Positions 8,561 through 17,563 of a stretch of DNA of 64,000 nt are shown here, piece by piece (position 1 is the stretch's first letter; every line of letters begins with the position of its first letter). Both the position numbers and the translations under genes were made by a program. The stretch comes from Rugosimonospora acidiphila (GTDB lineage Bacteria; Actinomycetota; Actinomycetes; Mycobacteriales; Micromonosporaceae). The stretch is from the NCBI RefSeq assembly GCF_039543385.1, contig NZ_BAABJQ010000020.1:1-64000 (forward strand), given 5' to 3'. The notes beneath the pieces are model-generated. The model saw only the letters and a program-made list of their open reading frames with translations, ran no database searches and was not told where the DNA came from.

Positions 8561-10585
8561 TCAGCTGGACGGGCAGGGCTTCCCGCCGCAGACGTTCACC
8601 ACCAGGCCGGTCAGCAGGAACGTGGCCTTCTGCTGCTGGGCCTGCGGCTGCGCCCGGGGGAACTCGTGCGGGTCGGCGCCGTACTGCGGCTGGTCGGGGG
8701 CGAGGTTGGTCGGCGGCGGGTTGAACGCGGCCCCGCTGTTCCAGACCACCATGGCCGAGCCCTGGTACGGGTGGTTCGGCAACGGCGGGATGCCCCAGTA
8801 CGGCTGCTTCTCGTCGGTCCAGCCGGGCGCGAGTGCCGGCTGGTAGAGGCGGGCGCCGATGGTCCGCGCCTCGACCTCGGCCGCCGCGTTGGACACCTGG
8901 TGGTCGGCGAAGGCCACGTGCATGAGCACGGTGTGGTTGGGCGTGTGCGGCAGCGGGTCGCTGGTGATGTGCTGCGCGTACCCGTCGGCCTCGCCCCGGT
9001 CCCAGAGCATCTGCACCAGGCCGAAGAGTAGCTGCTGGTTGATGGGGTCGGGGTAGGACACGTCGAGGATCTGCTGGAACGGCGCGAAGTCCACGCTGCG
9101 CTGCAGCAGCGTCGAGTAGTTCATGCCCGGCACGCCCAGCACCGCCCGGGTGTAGTCCTGGGCGATGGCGGTCAGCGCGCCGCCGTTGATGCCACCCTGG
9201 CTGTTGCCGTCGTAGTGCAGGCCACCTCGCACATCGAGCAGCGAGTGCCCCTTCGCGTCCTGGAAGGCCGGGTTGCTGGCGAACCCGGACGCGGTGTCCA
9301 TGTCCCGGCCGAGGAACAGGAAGTTGAGGAAGCTCTGCTGGAGCCGGTCGGGTACGGCCGGGAACTGGGACACGTCGGTCCACACCCCGCTCACGAAGTT
9401 CACGTCGTCGGCGGCCAGGCCGATCCAGCTGGTCGCGCAGAACATGAAGTCGTGGCCCTCGGACATGTCCTTGACGTTGCCCGCGTTGACCTCGGTCGGC
9501 GAGCCGAGCAGTCCGTGCCCGTACAGGGACAGGTGCGCGGGGTGGGCCGCGTCGGCGGAGCGCGGGATGTTGCAGACGAAGTCGGCCTGCAGGTTGGTTC
9601 CGGACGGGGTGGGCAGCGCGTCCGGGGTGGCCGGCAGGCCGTTACCGGAGGCGGGGCCGTAGTGCAGCCGGGAACCCGGGCCCCCCGAGCCGGTGAGGAA
9701 CGAGGGCACCGTGACCGTACCGACGACCTGCCGGGCGATGCGGGGGTCCTGGTCGGCCGGGTAGTCGGTGACCGAGGTGACGGTGAACTTCGGCGCGGCC
9801 CTGCCCAGCGAGCCGAACGCCGTGTCGCGCATGGCGAGCACGCGCCCGGTCAGGTTCTGCTCGCTGGCGATGGTGAAGTCCCAGGCCAGGTAGAGGTCGC
9901 GGGTGTGTACCCCGTGTGCCGCGAGCACCCCGGCGAGGTGCTGGACCTGCGCGTCGCGGGTGGTCCGCTTTCGGCCCTGGGCGTCCAGGGCGGAGCTGAA
10001 GCTGGCCGGCGCCCGCAGGGTGCGACCCGCGCTGTCCCTCAGGTCGCGCAGCCCGACGACGTAGGTGGCGCCCTCATCCATGGCCACCGCGGGGCGGATG
10101 ATGAGCAGCTGCCGGTCCGGCTGGGCGGCGGCGTGCGCGTCGAGCTCGGCCCAGTACGGCGTGCGCTTCCCGGTCCGCGTGTTGATGAGCACGATCGGCG
10201 CGTCGGCGTCGAGCGACGAGCCCACGTCGGTCACCGGTGCGATGTGCGACCGGGCCACGTCGAGCCCGGGTACCTGGACCAGGATCGGCTCGCCCGGGCT
10301 GAACCCGTCCTGCCGGTTCCACTCGGTCGGGTCGATGTGCTGGCCAAGCACGTTGGCGGGCATCGCCGCGGCGTCGAAGTGCACCCGCAGGCCGGTCGCG
10401 CTCTGCCGGTCCGGCACCGTGTAGTAGTTGTCGGGGAACGGCAACATGCAGCCGGCGGGCGCGACCGGGTCGCAGGCGTCTTTCGGGGCGGTGGGGACGG
10501 CGCCGAAGCTGGCAGTCCCGGTCAGCGCGAGGCCGAGCAGCACTGTCGTGCCGAACACCGCCCATCGCGCGTTGAGGCGAGGCAC
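8561..10585 (-). CDS. Large secreted protein with alpha/beta-hydrolase-like core
   Basis: 674 aa. A GTG start lies behind a strong GGAGGTAAC. A Sec signal ends around TASFGA. The N-terminal half looks like beta-rich lipoprotein-type sequence beginning PLPFPDNYYT. The second half carries YGHGLLGSPTEVN and a GNSQGGINGG motif near residue 460 that resembles a serine-nucleophile elbow. Late HVAFADHQVSN could supply acid and base. C-terminal Cys residues (VVNVCGGKPCPSS) and internal CDPVAPAGC and CNIP/CAT suggest disulfides. I recognise a family-like pattern of uncharacterised bacterial secreted hydrolases but cannot name a substrate. Terminated by the hairpin at 8519-8549. Confidence 0.75.
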   Translation of the reverse strand: MPRLNARWAVFGTTVLLGLALTGTASFGAVPTAPKDACDPVAPAGCMLPFPDNYYTVPDRQSATGLRVHFDAAAMPANVLGQHIDPTEWNRQDGFSPGEPILVQVPGLDVARSHIAPVTDVGSSLDADAPIVLINTRTGKRTPYWAELDAHAAAQPDRQLLIIRPAVAMDEGATYVVGLRDLRDSAGRTLRAPASFSSALDAQGRKRTTRDAQVQHLAGVLAAHGVHTRDLYLAWDFTIASEQNLTGRVLAMRDTAFGSLGRAAPKFTVTSVTDYPADQDPRIARQVVGTVTVPSFLTGSGGPGSRLHYGPASGNGLPATPDALPTPSGTNLQADFVCNIPRSADAAHPAHLSLYGHGLLGSPTEVNAGNVKDMSEGHDFMFCATSWIGLAADDVNFVSGVWTDVSQFPAVPDRLQQSFLNFLFLGRDMDTASGFASNPAFQDAKGHSLLDVRGGLHYDGNSQGGINGGALTAIAQDYTRAVLGVPGMNYSTLLQRSVDFAPFQQILDVSYPDPINQQLLFGLVQMLWDRGEADGYAQHITSDPLPHTPNHTVLMHVAFADHQVSNAAAEVEARTIGARLYQPALAPGWTDEKQPYWGIPPLPNHPYQGSAMVVWNSGAAFNPPPTNLAPDQPQYGADPHEFPRAQPQAQQQKATFLLTGLVVNVCGGKPCPSS

Positions 10586-10863
10586 GTTACCTCCGGGGGT
10601 AGGCGTGAAAGCATCGCGACGAAACGATCTCTACTTCATACAAGACTTCCCGGAGCCCGGGCAATAGCCGCGGGTACCGAGCCGATCGCACACCGTCCAC
10701 ATCGGACGGTGTGGCCCGGGTTCGTGGCGGGTGCCGCCGCCCGCCCGGGCAGCGGAATCGGGCACTGCACCCGACCCCACCCGGCGTGGCATATTTGCTG
10801 ATATGAGAGATCGCAACCCCGGCACTCCCCGCCCGCGCCCGCACCGCGTCCCCGCCCGCCGCC

Positions 10864-11847
10864 GTGGCTGACCTGGTGATCGGCGCCGACCTCGGCGGCA
10901 CGTCCACCCGGGTCGCGCTCGCCGATGCCGACGGAGCGCTGCTGGCCACGGCGAGCGCGGGAGGCGGCAACCCGACCAGCCACGGAGCCGACCGGGCCGC
11001 CGCCGAACTGGGCATCGCGGTCAAGCGCGCCCTGGACGGGTTCGACCCGCGACGGGTGCGCGCCGCCGTGCTCGGGGTGGCGGGCGCGGGGGCTCTGGAC
11101 GACCCAGGGGCGGCCCGGCTGTTCGACGAGGCGGTCGGCGGCTCGGGCCTCGCCGTGCGGCCGGACTTCCTGAGCGACGCCGAGGTCGCGTACTGCTCGG
11201 CGACGCCGCGGCCCTCGGGGACCCTCCTGCTGGCCGGCACCGGGGCCAAGGCGGCGCGCGTGCGCGACCGGCGCGTCCAGGCCACCGCCGACGGGTTCGG
11301 CTGGCTGCTCGGCGACCACGGGTCCGGATTCTGGCTCGGCCGCGAGGCGGTGCGCGCGGTCCTCGCCGCGATCGACGGCACCGGCCCGGAGACCTCGCTG
11401 ACCGGCACGGTACCGGGGCGGCTGCTCGACCGGCCCCTCGACCGCCCGGCGTACCGGCGCCGGTACGCGGTCATCCGCGCGGTCGCGGCCCGGCCGCCCG
11501 TCGCACTGGCCGGCCTGGCCGTCCTGGTCGCCGAGGCCGAGGCGGCCGGTGACGAGGTGGCCACGAGCATCTGCGACCGGGCCGCCGCCCACCTGGTCCG
11601 CACGATCGGCGAGGTGCGGGAGCCGGGCGAGCGGGGGCCGCTGGTGCTCAACGGCGGTGTGGTGCGCTCGCCGCACTCGCCGGTGGGGCGGCGCGTGCGG
11701 CGGCTGATCGCCGAGCGGTTCGCCGGCGAGGTGCTGACCCCGGCGGACGGGATCGCCGGGGCGGTATGGCTCGCGGTGCGGGCCGCCCGTCCACAGTGGT
11801 CAGAGGAGCGGCTCGCCGCGATCCACGCCCGGCTGACCGGGGCGTAG
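10864..11847 (+). CDS. BadF/BcrA-type amino-sugar kinase (MurNAc/GlcNAc kinase candidate)
   Basis: 327 aa, ASKHA fold. The N-terminal phosphate-1 loop is GADLGGTSTRVAL (residues 7-19), LGVAGAG and LLAGTGAKA form the following loops, and GFGWLLGDHGSGFWLG is the diagnostic motif of N-acetylglucosamine kinase/MurK-like BadF members. VLNGGVVRS is the adenosine-side motif. MurK of Clostridium, which phosphorylates MurNAc and GlcNAc, belongs to this family. In this position, next to murR-like, namZ and murQ genes, a role in making MurNAc 6-phosphate for MurQ is the natural inference. The GTG at 10864 gives the family N-terminus; the RBS is weak. Convergent with the regulator at 11899; the 51-base gap has two copies of a 16-base repeat (11850-11865, 11868-11883). 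Confidence 0.85.
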   Translation: MADLVIGADLGGTSTRVALADADGALLATASAGGGNPTSHGADRAAAELGIAVKRALDGFDPRRVRAAVLGVAGAGALDDPGAARLFDEAVGGSGLAVRPDFLSDAEVAYCSATPRPSGTLLLAGTGAKAARVRDRRVQATADGFGWLLGDHGSGFWLGREAVRAVLAAIDGTGPETSLTGTVPGRLLDRPLDRPAYRRRYAVIRAVAARPPVALAGLAVLVAEAEAAGDEVATSICDRAAAHLVRTIGEVREPGERGPLVLNGGVVRSPHSPVGRRVRRLIAERFAGEVLTPADGIAGAVWLAVRAARPQWSEERLAAIHARLTGA

Positions 11848-11898
11848 CCGCGGGGCGCTGGCCAGCGGCGGGGCGCTGGCCAGTTTGTTCCGGGTCCG

Positions 11899-12852
11899 TC
11901 AATGCCGGCCGCGAGGCGCGGGCGCGCGCCGGCTGCCGACGGCACCCCGGGTGGCCTTGAGGGCGGCCAGGGTATCGGCGTACGTGCGCTGCGCGACACC
12001 CACGAACATGCAGTCCACGACGGTGAGTTGCGCCAGGCGGCTGGCCATCGCGCCCGACCGGAACGTCGTCTCCCGGGCGGCGGTGGTGAGCACGTGCTCG
12101 GCGGCCAGCGCGATCGGCGAGCGCGGGAAGTTGGTCAGCGCCACGGTGGTGGCGCCGCCCGAGCGCGCCTGCTTCAGCGTCTCGATGGTGTCCGTCGTGG
12201 CGCCCGTGTGCGAGATGCCGATGGCCACGTCGTCCGGTCCGAGCAGGGCCGCGCTGGTCAGCGCCGCGTGCGTGTCCGGCCAGGCGAACGCCACCCGGCC
12301 GATGCGGTGCAGCTTCTGCTGGAAGTCCAGAGCGACGAACGCGCTGGCGCCCACCCCGTAGAGGTCCACCCGGCGCGCGCGTACCAGCGCCTCGACCACC
12401 CGTTCGAGCACCACGACGTCCAGCTGCGCCCCGGTCTCCTCGACCGCGCGGGCGTCCGCGAACGCGATCTTCTCGACCACCCGGCCGAGGTCGTCCCCGG
12501 GCCCGATGTCGCTGCCCATGACCCGCTCGTCGCGCCCGGCCCCCTGCGCCCGCCCGGCCTCGGTGGCCAGCGCAAGCCGCAGCTGCGGGTACCCGGCGAA
12601 GCCGATCGCCTTGCAGAACCGGATGACCGTGGCCTCCGAGACGCCGGAGGCGGCGGCCAGCTCGGTGACCGTCAGGGTGGCCGCGGTAACGGTGTCCGCC
12701 AGCACGTGCTCGGCCACCTGCCGCATCGACGGCTGGAGGGCCGGCAGCAGCGCGCGGATGCGCACGACGGTGCCGAACTCCGGTGCCCGACGGGCGTCGG
12801 CGGCGGGTGCGACCGACGCCCGGGTCGGGGACGACTTGCGGCTGGAAGCCAT
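11899..12852 (-). CDS. RpiR/MurR-family regulator with SIS domain
   Basis: 317 aa. The N-terminal winged HTH of the RpiR family (about 25-105) includes LTVTELAAASGVSEATVIRFCKAIGFAGYPQLR. The C-terminal SIS sugar-phosphate-binding domain (about 125-285) includes LYGVGASAFVALDFQQKLHRIG and AIGISHTGATTDTIETLKQA. Members such as MurR sense MurNAc 6-phosphate. It sits between the kinase and the muramidase cluster and probably controls both, including the divergent namZ/murQ region; this is inference from context. The ATG at 12852 has no clear RBS, so the mRNA may be nearly leaderless. Confidence 0.88.
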   Translation of the reverse strand: MASSRKSSPTRASVAPAADARRAPEFGTVVRIRALLPALQPSMRQVAEHVLADTVTAATLTVTELAAASGVSEATVIRFCKAIGFAGYPQLRLALATEAGRAQGAGRDERVMGSDIGPGDDLGRVVEKIAFADARAVEETGAQLDVVVLERVVEALVRARRVDLYGVGASAFVALDFQQKLHRIGRVAFAWPDTHAALTSAALLGPDDVAIGISHTGATTDTIETLKQARSGGATTVALTNFPRSPIALAAEHVLTTAARETTFRSGAMASRLAQLTVVDCMFVGVAQRTYADTLAALKATRGAVGSRRAPAPRGRH

Positions 12853-12886
12853 AACACCAACGTAGTCGAGGGGGCGGGCAGTGGGG

Positions 12887-12938
12887 CGACTGGTCTGGGT
12901 CGACGCGCGGCGCCAGACGCGCCGAGCCAGACCAGTCG
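12887..12938. repeat. Dispersed hairpin repeat, copy 1
   Basis: CGACTGGTCTGG (12887-12898) pairs perfectly with CCAGACCAGTCG (12927-12938), enclosing a GC-rich core with GCGCGGCG. Near-identical copies occur at 56640-56690 and, inverted and more diverged, at 23853-23903. This copy lies in the gap between the serine hydrolase stop (12950) and the regulator start (12852), both on the minus strand, and may terminate transcription. Confidence 0.75.
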
Positions 12939-12949
12939 AGGGTGGCAGG

Positions 12950-14704
12950 TCAGCTGGTGCTTTCCGTCCATCCGGCCGGTTGGAACCGGGCCGCGTCGGC
13001 CGGTCGGGCGTCGTCGAACAGCACGCCGTGCGGACCGGTCACCCGCACCGCGTCCACGTACACGCCCCGGCCCTCGTACAGGGGGTCGGTGGTGTAGCGC
13101 CAGCGCAGCTCGGTGGTGCCGCCGGGCAGTCCGGCCGTCGCCCGCAGCCACTGCCGCCCCTCGAAGCCGGAGAACGAGCCGCCGGTCTGCCAGGAGTCGG
13201 AGCCGACCCGCAGCGACAGCGGGACCGGTTGCCAGGACGCGCCGCCGTCCGACGACGCCTCCAGCACGCCGACATCGGTCTCCTCGGTGTCGTACCAGAG
13301 GTCGAAGGACAGTCGGGCCCCGGCGGCGGGTACGGCGACGGGAACGGTCAGGGTGGCCGTCGACGCGTCGGTCGTACCCGAGAACCAGTCGGTGCGACCG
13401 CTCGCCGGGCGTACCGGCAGCGCGAGCGCGAGGTCACGCGCGACGGCTCGCCGGGACGGATTGTTGCTCCCCCAGTTCCGGCTCGGATGCACCCGGTTGG
13501 TCAGCAGGATGACGAACGAGTCGGACAGCGGGTCGATGACGATGGAGGTGCCGGTGTAGCCGGTGTGCCCGGCGGTCACCGGCGAGCTGAGCGCGTCCAT
13601 GTAGAACCGTTGATCCAGCTCGAAGCCCAGGCCGTGCCCGTTGCCCGGGAACGCCTGGTTGAGGTCGGTGAACAGGGTCCGCACCGAGTCCTCGGACAGG
13701 ATCCGCACGTGCCCGTACCGGCCGCCGTTCAGCAGCGTCTGCGACAGCACGGACAGGTCCCGCACGGTGGAGAACAGCCCGGCGTGCCCGGACACGCCAC
13801 CCACGCAGTACGCGTTCTCGTCGTGCACGGTGCCCCACACGATGCCGCGGTCGGTCCAGGGCTGGTACTCCTCGGCGGCGATGCGCGGCTTCAACGACGC
13901 CGGCGGGTTGAACATGGTGTCGGTCAGGCCCAGCGGCCGGGTGATGCGCGCCGCGATCACCTGATCGAGGGTCTGGCCGGTGACCGCCTCGATCACCTTG
14001 CCGAGCGTCATCATGTTCATGTCGCTGTAGAGGTACGCCGTGCCGGGCGCCGCGAACGGCTGCACCGCGTAGACCGCCGCCCACCGCTCGTCGTTGGTCG
14101 CGTAGTCGCACAGCGACGGGTCCGGGTCTGCGGGCAGCCCCGACGTGTGGGTGAGCAGCTCGCGGATAGTGATGCCGGCCTTGCCGTTCGCCGCGAACGG
14201 CGGAAGGTAGTGCGCGACGGGGGTGTTCAGGCCGATCCGGCCCGCCTGGATGAGCTGCACCGCGGCGATGGAGGTGAACAGCTTGGTCATCGACGCCAGG
14301 TCGAACATGGTGTCCGTCCGGGTCGGGATCCACTGGTCGGGCGGCAGCTCGGTGGGGGTGTCGTCGGCGTAGCGCAGGGCGTAGCCCACGGCGTCCCGGG
14401 CGACGACGACGCCGTCGTGCGCGGCCAGCGCCACGGCGCCGGCATACTCCGGGTACGTCGGCGACGGCTGCAGGTAGCTGGCGATGTCGTCGCCGATCTG
14501 GTCGACGTACTGGGGAACGAGGCCGGCCTGCCGGGCCGTGCCGATGCGCAACGTCTGCGAGGAATGGGTGAACCGCAGGTCGGCGCCGGTGACCGTGGGC
14601 GGCCCACCGGCCGGGGCCGCGGCGCCGGCCGCCGACGGCGCTATGGTCAGGCCGGCGGCGGTGACGAGCGCTGCCACGGCGCGCAGCGCGGATCGAGGCT
14701 TCAT
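12950..14704 (-). CDS. Secreted beta-lactamase-fold serine hydrolase (peptidoglycan-fragment amidase candidate)
   Basis: 584 aa. A Sec signal peptide (residues 1-29) precedes a class C beta-lactamase/serine hydrolase domain of about 400 residues. It shows SMTKL (SxxK, nucleophile Ser), YSDMN (YxN-like), LLTHTSGLPAD and HTGYTG (KTG-like). A C-terminal beta-sandwich of about 160 residues follows (SFDLWYDTEETDVGVLEASSDGG ... LRWRYTTDPLYEGRGVYVD), probably for substrate or wall binding. It begins 18 bases after the namZ stop, so the two are co-transcribed. In Bacillus the namZ locus also holds a protein of this fold acting on N-acetylmuramyl peptides (AmiE). By analogy this enzyme may remove peptides from muropeptides, but esterase or D-aminopeptidase activity is equally possible. 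Confidence 0.82.
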   Translation of the reverse strand: MKPRSALRAVAALVTAAGLTIAPSAAGAAAPAGGPPTVTGADLRFTHSSQTLRIGTARQAGLVPQYVDQIGDDIASYLQPSPTYPEYAGAVALAAHDGVVVARDAVGYALRYADDTPTELPPDQWIPTRTDTMFDLASMTKLFTSIAAVQLIQAGRIGLNTPVAHYLPPFAANGKAGITIRELLTHTSGLPADPDPSLCDYATNDERWAAVYAVQPFAAPGTAYLYSDMNMMTLGKVIEAVTGQTLDQVIAARITRPLGLTDTMFNPPASLKPRIAAEEYQPWTDRGIVWGTVHDENAYCVGGVSGHAGLFSTVRDLSVLSQTLLNGGRYGHVRILSEDSVRTLFTDLNQAFPGNGHGLGFELDQRFYMDALSSPVTAGHTGYTGTSIVIDPLSDSFVILLTNRVHPSRNWGSNNPSRRAVARDLALALPVRPASGRTDWFSGTTDASTATLTVPVAVPAAGARLSFDLWYDTEETDVGVLEASSDGGASWQPVPLSLRVGSDSWQTGGSFSGFEGRQWLRATAGLPGGTTELRWRYTTDPLYEGRGVYVDAVRVTGPHGVLFDDARPADAARFQPAGWTESTS

Positions 14705-14722
14705 CGGTGGCCTCCGCTGTCT

Positions 14723-16081
14723 TTAGTAGATGAGGTACCTGTCGCGCAGCGCGCGGAAGGTGGCGAGCTCGCCCTGCCAGCCGGCCACGACGGCGTCGGT
14801 GTCCAGGCCGGCGTCGATGCCGGCGCGTACCCGGTCGGAGCCGGTGAGGTTGTCGATCCAGTTGTCCGGGCGCCACCCGAAGTCGTCCGGGTACAGCGCC
14901 CGCAGCGTCACGAGCATGGCGATGCCGGTGCGGATCGGGTCGAACGCGTACCGGTCGGTGACGTAAAGCTCTACGCCGCCAATGGTCTGACCAACCCACT
15001 TGGAGAAGGTGGGGCTGAAGTAGTTTTCCCGGAACCGCGCGCCGGGCAGGCGCAGGGCGGTCAGCGCGTCGCGCCAGCGCCCGTCCCCGGCCGGCGTGGC
15101 TATCTCCTCGAACGGGCGGGTGCTGCCCCGCCCCTCCGACGCCAGGGTGCCCTCGAACATGCACGTACCGGGGTAGACCACGGCCGTGTCCACGGTGGGC
15201 ATGTTCGGCGACGGCGGCACCCAGGGCAGGCCGGTGTCCTCGAAGTACATGTCGCGGGACCAGCCGTCGAGCTCGACGACGGTCAGGTCGACCGCCCGGC
15301 CGGCCTCGTCGGCGATCCACTCACCGTTGTACAGCCGGGCCAACTCCCCGACGGTCATGCCGTGCGCCTGACAGATCGGCCGGCGCCCCACGAAGGTGGC
15401 GTACTCGGGGTGCAGCACCGGGCCGAGTGCCGCGCGTCCGGAGATGGCGTTGGGGCGGTCCAGCACGACGAACCGCTTGCCCGCCATGGCCGCCGCGGCC
15501 ATCGAGTCGTAGAGCGTCCAGATGTAGGTGTAGAAGCGCGCCCCCACGTCCTGGATGTCGAACACGACGGTGTCGACCCCGGCGGCGGTCAGCACGTCGG
15601 CCAGTTCCTGACCGCTCTTGTTGTACGTGTCGTAGACGGGCAGCCCGGTGCGCGGGTCGTCGTAGAACCCCTGCGACCCGCCCGCCTGCGCGGTGCCCCG
15701 GAAGCCGTGCTCCGGGCCGAACACGGCGACCAGGTCGATCCGGCCGTCGGCGTGCATGACGTCGACCTCGTGGCGCAGGTCGGGCAGGATTCCGGTGGGG
15801 TTGGTGATCACGCCTACCCGTTGGCCCCGCAGGGTCCGGTAGCCGGAGTCGAGCAGCGCGTCCAGCCCGGTGCGCACCCGGCCGCCGTGGCCGGCACCCT
15901 TCGACGCCGCGTCCTTGGGCGCCGCGCCCTTGGGCGCCGTGGCCGATGCGGTCGGCGCCCCGCTCGATGAGCCGGCGCCCGGTGGCGCGGCGGCCGACGG
16001 GGGCGCGGCGGCGCCCGCCGCGACAATGGTCCCGGCGGCGGCGGCCGCGCCGGTGAGGAACGCACGACGGTCAACGGACAT
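14723..16081 (-). CDS. namZ: NamZ, exo-beta-N-acetylmuramidase (GH171)
   Basis: 452 aa. A Tat-type signal (SVDRRAFLTG plus an Ala-rich core) is followed by an Ala/Gly/Pro spacer. The DUF1343/NamZ domain runs from about residue 60 to the end. Recognisable motifs are RVGVITNPTGI, FGPEHGFRGTAQAG, VDTVVFDIQDVGARFYTY, VLDRPNAISG, WVPPSPNMPT, PGTCMFEGTLASEGRG and the terminal LRDRYLIY. NamZ releases MurNAc from the non-reducing end of peptidoglycan fragments. The ATG follows AAAGGAAAG. It heads a two-gene minus-strand unit with the serine hydrolase and is divergent from murQ across a 513-base regulatory region. Length is typical for the family. Confidence 0.93.
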   Translation of the reverse strand: MSVDRRAFLTGAAAAAGTIVAAGAAAPPSAAAPPGAGSSSGAPTASATAPKGAAPKDAASKGAGHGGRVRTGLDALLDSGYRTLRGQRVGVITNPTGILPDLRHEVDVMHADGRIDLVAVFGPEHGFRGTAQAGGSQGFYDDPRTGLPVYDTYNKSGQELADVLTAAGVDTVVFDIQDVGARFYTYIWTLYDSMAAAAMAGKRFVVLDRPNAISGRAALGPVLHPEYATFVGRRPICQAHGMTVGELARLYNGEWIADEAGRAVDLTVVELDGWSRDMYFEDTGLPWVPPSPNMPTVDTAVVYPGTCMFEGTLASEGRGSTRPFEEIATPAGDGRWRDALTALRLPGARFRENYFSPTFSKWVGQTIGGVELYVTDRYAFDPIRTGIAMLVTLRALYPDDFGWRPDNWIDNLTGSDRVRAGIDAGLDTDAVVAGWQGELATFRALRDRYLIY

Positions 16082-16594
16082 GCGCCGCTTTCCTTTCGTT
16101 CCCGCAACGGGGCCCGTGCCGCCGCGTCGGGCGATGGTGCGGGCACGGGCACGTTGTCGACGTCAGCGGTATCCATCAGGGCGATGGGGATCGTGCCGGT
16201 AGACGCGGCGACACCGTCGGCGGATGTGCGGTGGTCGCCATCCCCGGCTCGACAACCGCCGGGCCCCCCGTGGCGGCCCGGTGGGTGGATCCCGCCGCCG
16301 TGATGCTGATTGACGATGACATTGACAAGTTTGAAGGTTACCGACCTCGCGTACAGGCCGTCAACAGTCTGCCGCCACCACCTCGGGTGGCGCCGGCGGC
16401 TCGCTCCCGACCGTGCGCTGGCGGCCTCGGAGATCCGGAAATCGAGGCCGTGACCTGCGCAATGATCGCGCGTATCGCCGGGCGCCGGAGCGCCGGGGCT
16501 CCCGAAAAGCATTGACGCACTCCGACACATGGTGGAAAGTTTCTATCGTGTCGCATCGATCAATGACCGGCCTCGCGTCGCGGGATACCCGCCC
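16082..16594. promoter_or_regulatory. Divergent namZ/murQ control region
   Basis: This region separates namZ (minus) from murQ (plus). It contains an AT-richer island at 16301-16345 with two ATTGAC copies 12 bases apart (16309-16314, 16321-16326); the second extends to TTGACA, a -35-like hexamer. Another TTGACG lies at 16512-16517, about 80 bases before the murQ start. These are plausible promoter or RpiR operator sequences. No further gene was seen in the region. Confidence 0.5.
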
Positions 16595-17563
16595 GTGAGC
16601 GCCTCCGCCGACCACGCGGCCTGGGTGGTCGCCCCGACCGAGGAACGCAATCCCCATACGCTCGACATCGATCTGCGCACCACCATCGACATCCTGCACA
16701 TGATCAACGATGAGGACGCCCGGGTGCCCCGCGCGGTGCGCGACGCCCTGCCGGCTCTGGCGGCGGCGGTCGAACTCGGCGTCGCCGCGTTACGCGGCGG
16801 GCATCGCGTCCACTACTTCGGCGCCGGCACGTCGGGGCGGATGGCGGTGCTGGACGCGGCCGAGCTGATCCCCACCTACGACCTCGAGCCATCCTGGGTG
16901 GTGGCGCACCACGCGGGCGGGGCCCAGGCCATGAAGCAGCCAATCGAGGACGTCGAGGACGACGAGGCAGGTGGGGCCGCCGAGGCCGCCGGGCTGGGCC
17001 CCGGCGACGTCGCGATCGGCCTGACCGCGAGCGGCCGCACCCCCTACGTCACCGGCGCCCTGCGCGCCGCCCGGGCGCGCGGTGCCGGCACCGTACTGAT
17101 CTCGGCCAACCCGGGCGCGGCGCTCGGCACCGAGGTCGACGTGCACGTCGGAGTGTCCACCGGCCCCGAGGTCATCGCCGGTTCGACCCGGATGAAGGCG
17201 GGCACCGCTCAGAAGCTTCTCCTCAACGCGTTCTCCACGGCGTTGATGGTGCGCATGGAGCGCACCTACTCCAACCTGATGGTCGCCGTCGCCGCACGCA
17301 ACGCCAAGCTGCGCGGGCGGGTGGTGCGGATCCTGGTCGAGGCCACCGGCCTCGACCCGCAGACCTGTGCGCTCGCCGCCAGGCAGGCCGGCGGCGACTG
17401 CCGGGTCGCGCTGGTGTCGCTGCTCGCCGGGGTGCCGGCCGGCACCGCGCGGCAGGCACTGGCCGCCTCGTCGGGCGGGGTCCGGCGGGCGCTCACCGTC
17501 GCCCAGGCGGCGGGCACCGAAATTGAGGTCACGGTCTCTTCAGCTGAGAGGGCACAGACATGA
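16595..17563 (+). CDS. murQ: MurQ, N-acetylmuramic acid 6-phosphate etherase
   Basis: 322 aa from the GTG at 16595. This start reproduces the usual short leader before TEERNPHTLDID; an upstream ATG at 16529 adds 22 untypical residues and lacks an RBS. SIS-fold lyase that cleaves the lactyl ether of MurNAc 6-phosphate to GlcNAc 6-phosphate and D-lactate in the cytosol. Signatures seen are YFGAGTSGRMAVLDAAELIPTY, IGLTASGRTPYVTGAL, SANPGAAL and GSTRMKAGTAQKLLLNAFST. A C-terminal UBA-like segment (LDPQTCALAARQAGGDCRVALV) is present. It overlaps the next gene by 4 bases (ATGA) and leads the importer operon. Confidence 0.95.
   Translation: MSASADHAAWVVAPTEERNPHTLDIDLRTTIDILHMINDEDARVPRAVRDALPALAAAVELGVAALRGGHRVHYFGAGTSGRMAVLDAAELIPTYDLEPSWVVAHHAGGAQAMKQPIEDVEDDEAGGAAEAAGLGPGDVAIGLTASGRTPYVTGALRAARARGAGTVLISANPGAALGTEVDVHVGVSTGPEVIAGSTRMKAGTAQKLLLNAFSTALMVRMERTYSNLMVAVAARNAKLRGRVVRILVEATGLDPQTCALAARQAGGDCRVALVSLLAGVPAGTARQALAASSGGVRRALTVAQAAGTEIEVTVSSAERAQT

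Noticed and set aside
8083..8724. 213-codon plus frame in the 7.7-8.5 kb gap
   Set aside because: Arg/Pro/Ala-rich, overlaps the 3' end of the 8561 gene and a terminator; no RBS.
12881..15970. 1029-codon plus frame
   Set aside because: Shadow of the serine hydrolase and NamZ genes; Val/Gly/Arg-rich without domain features.
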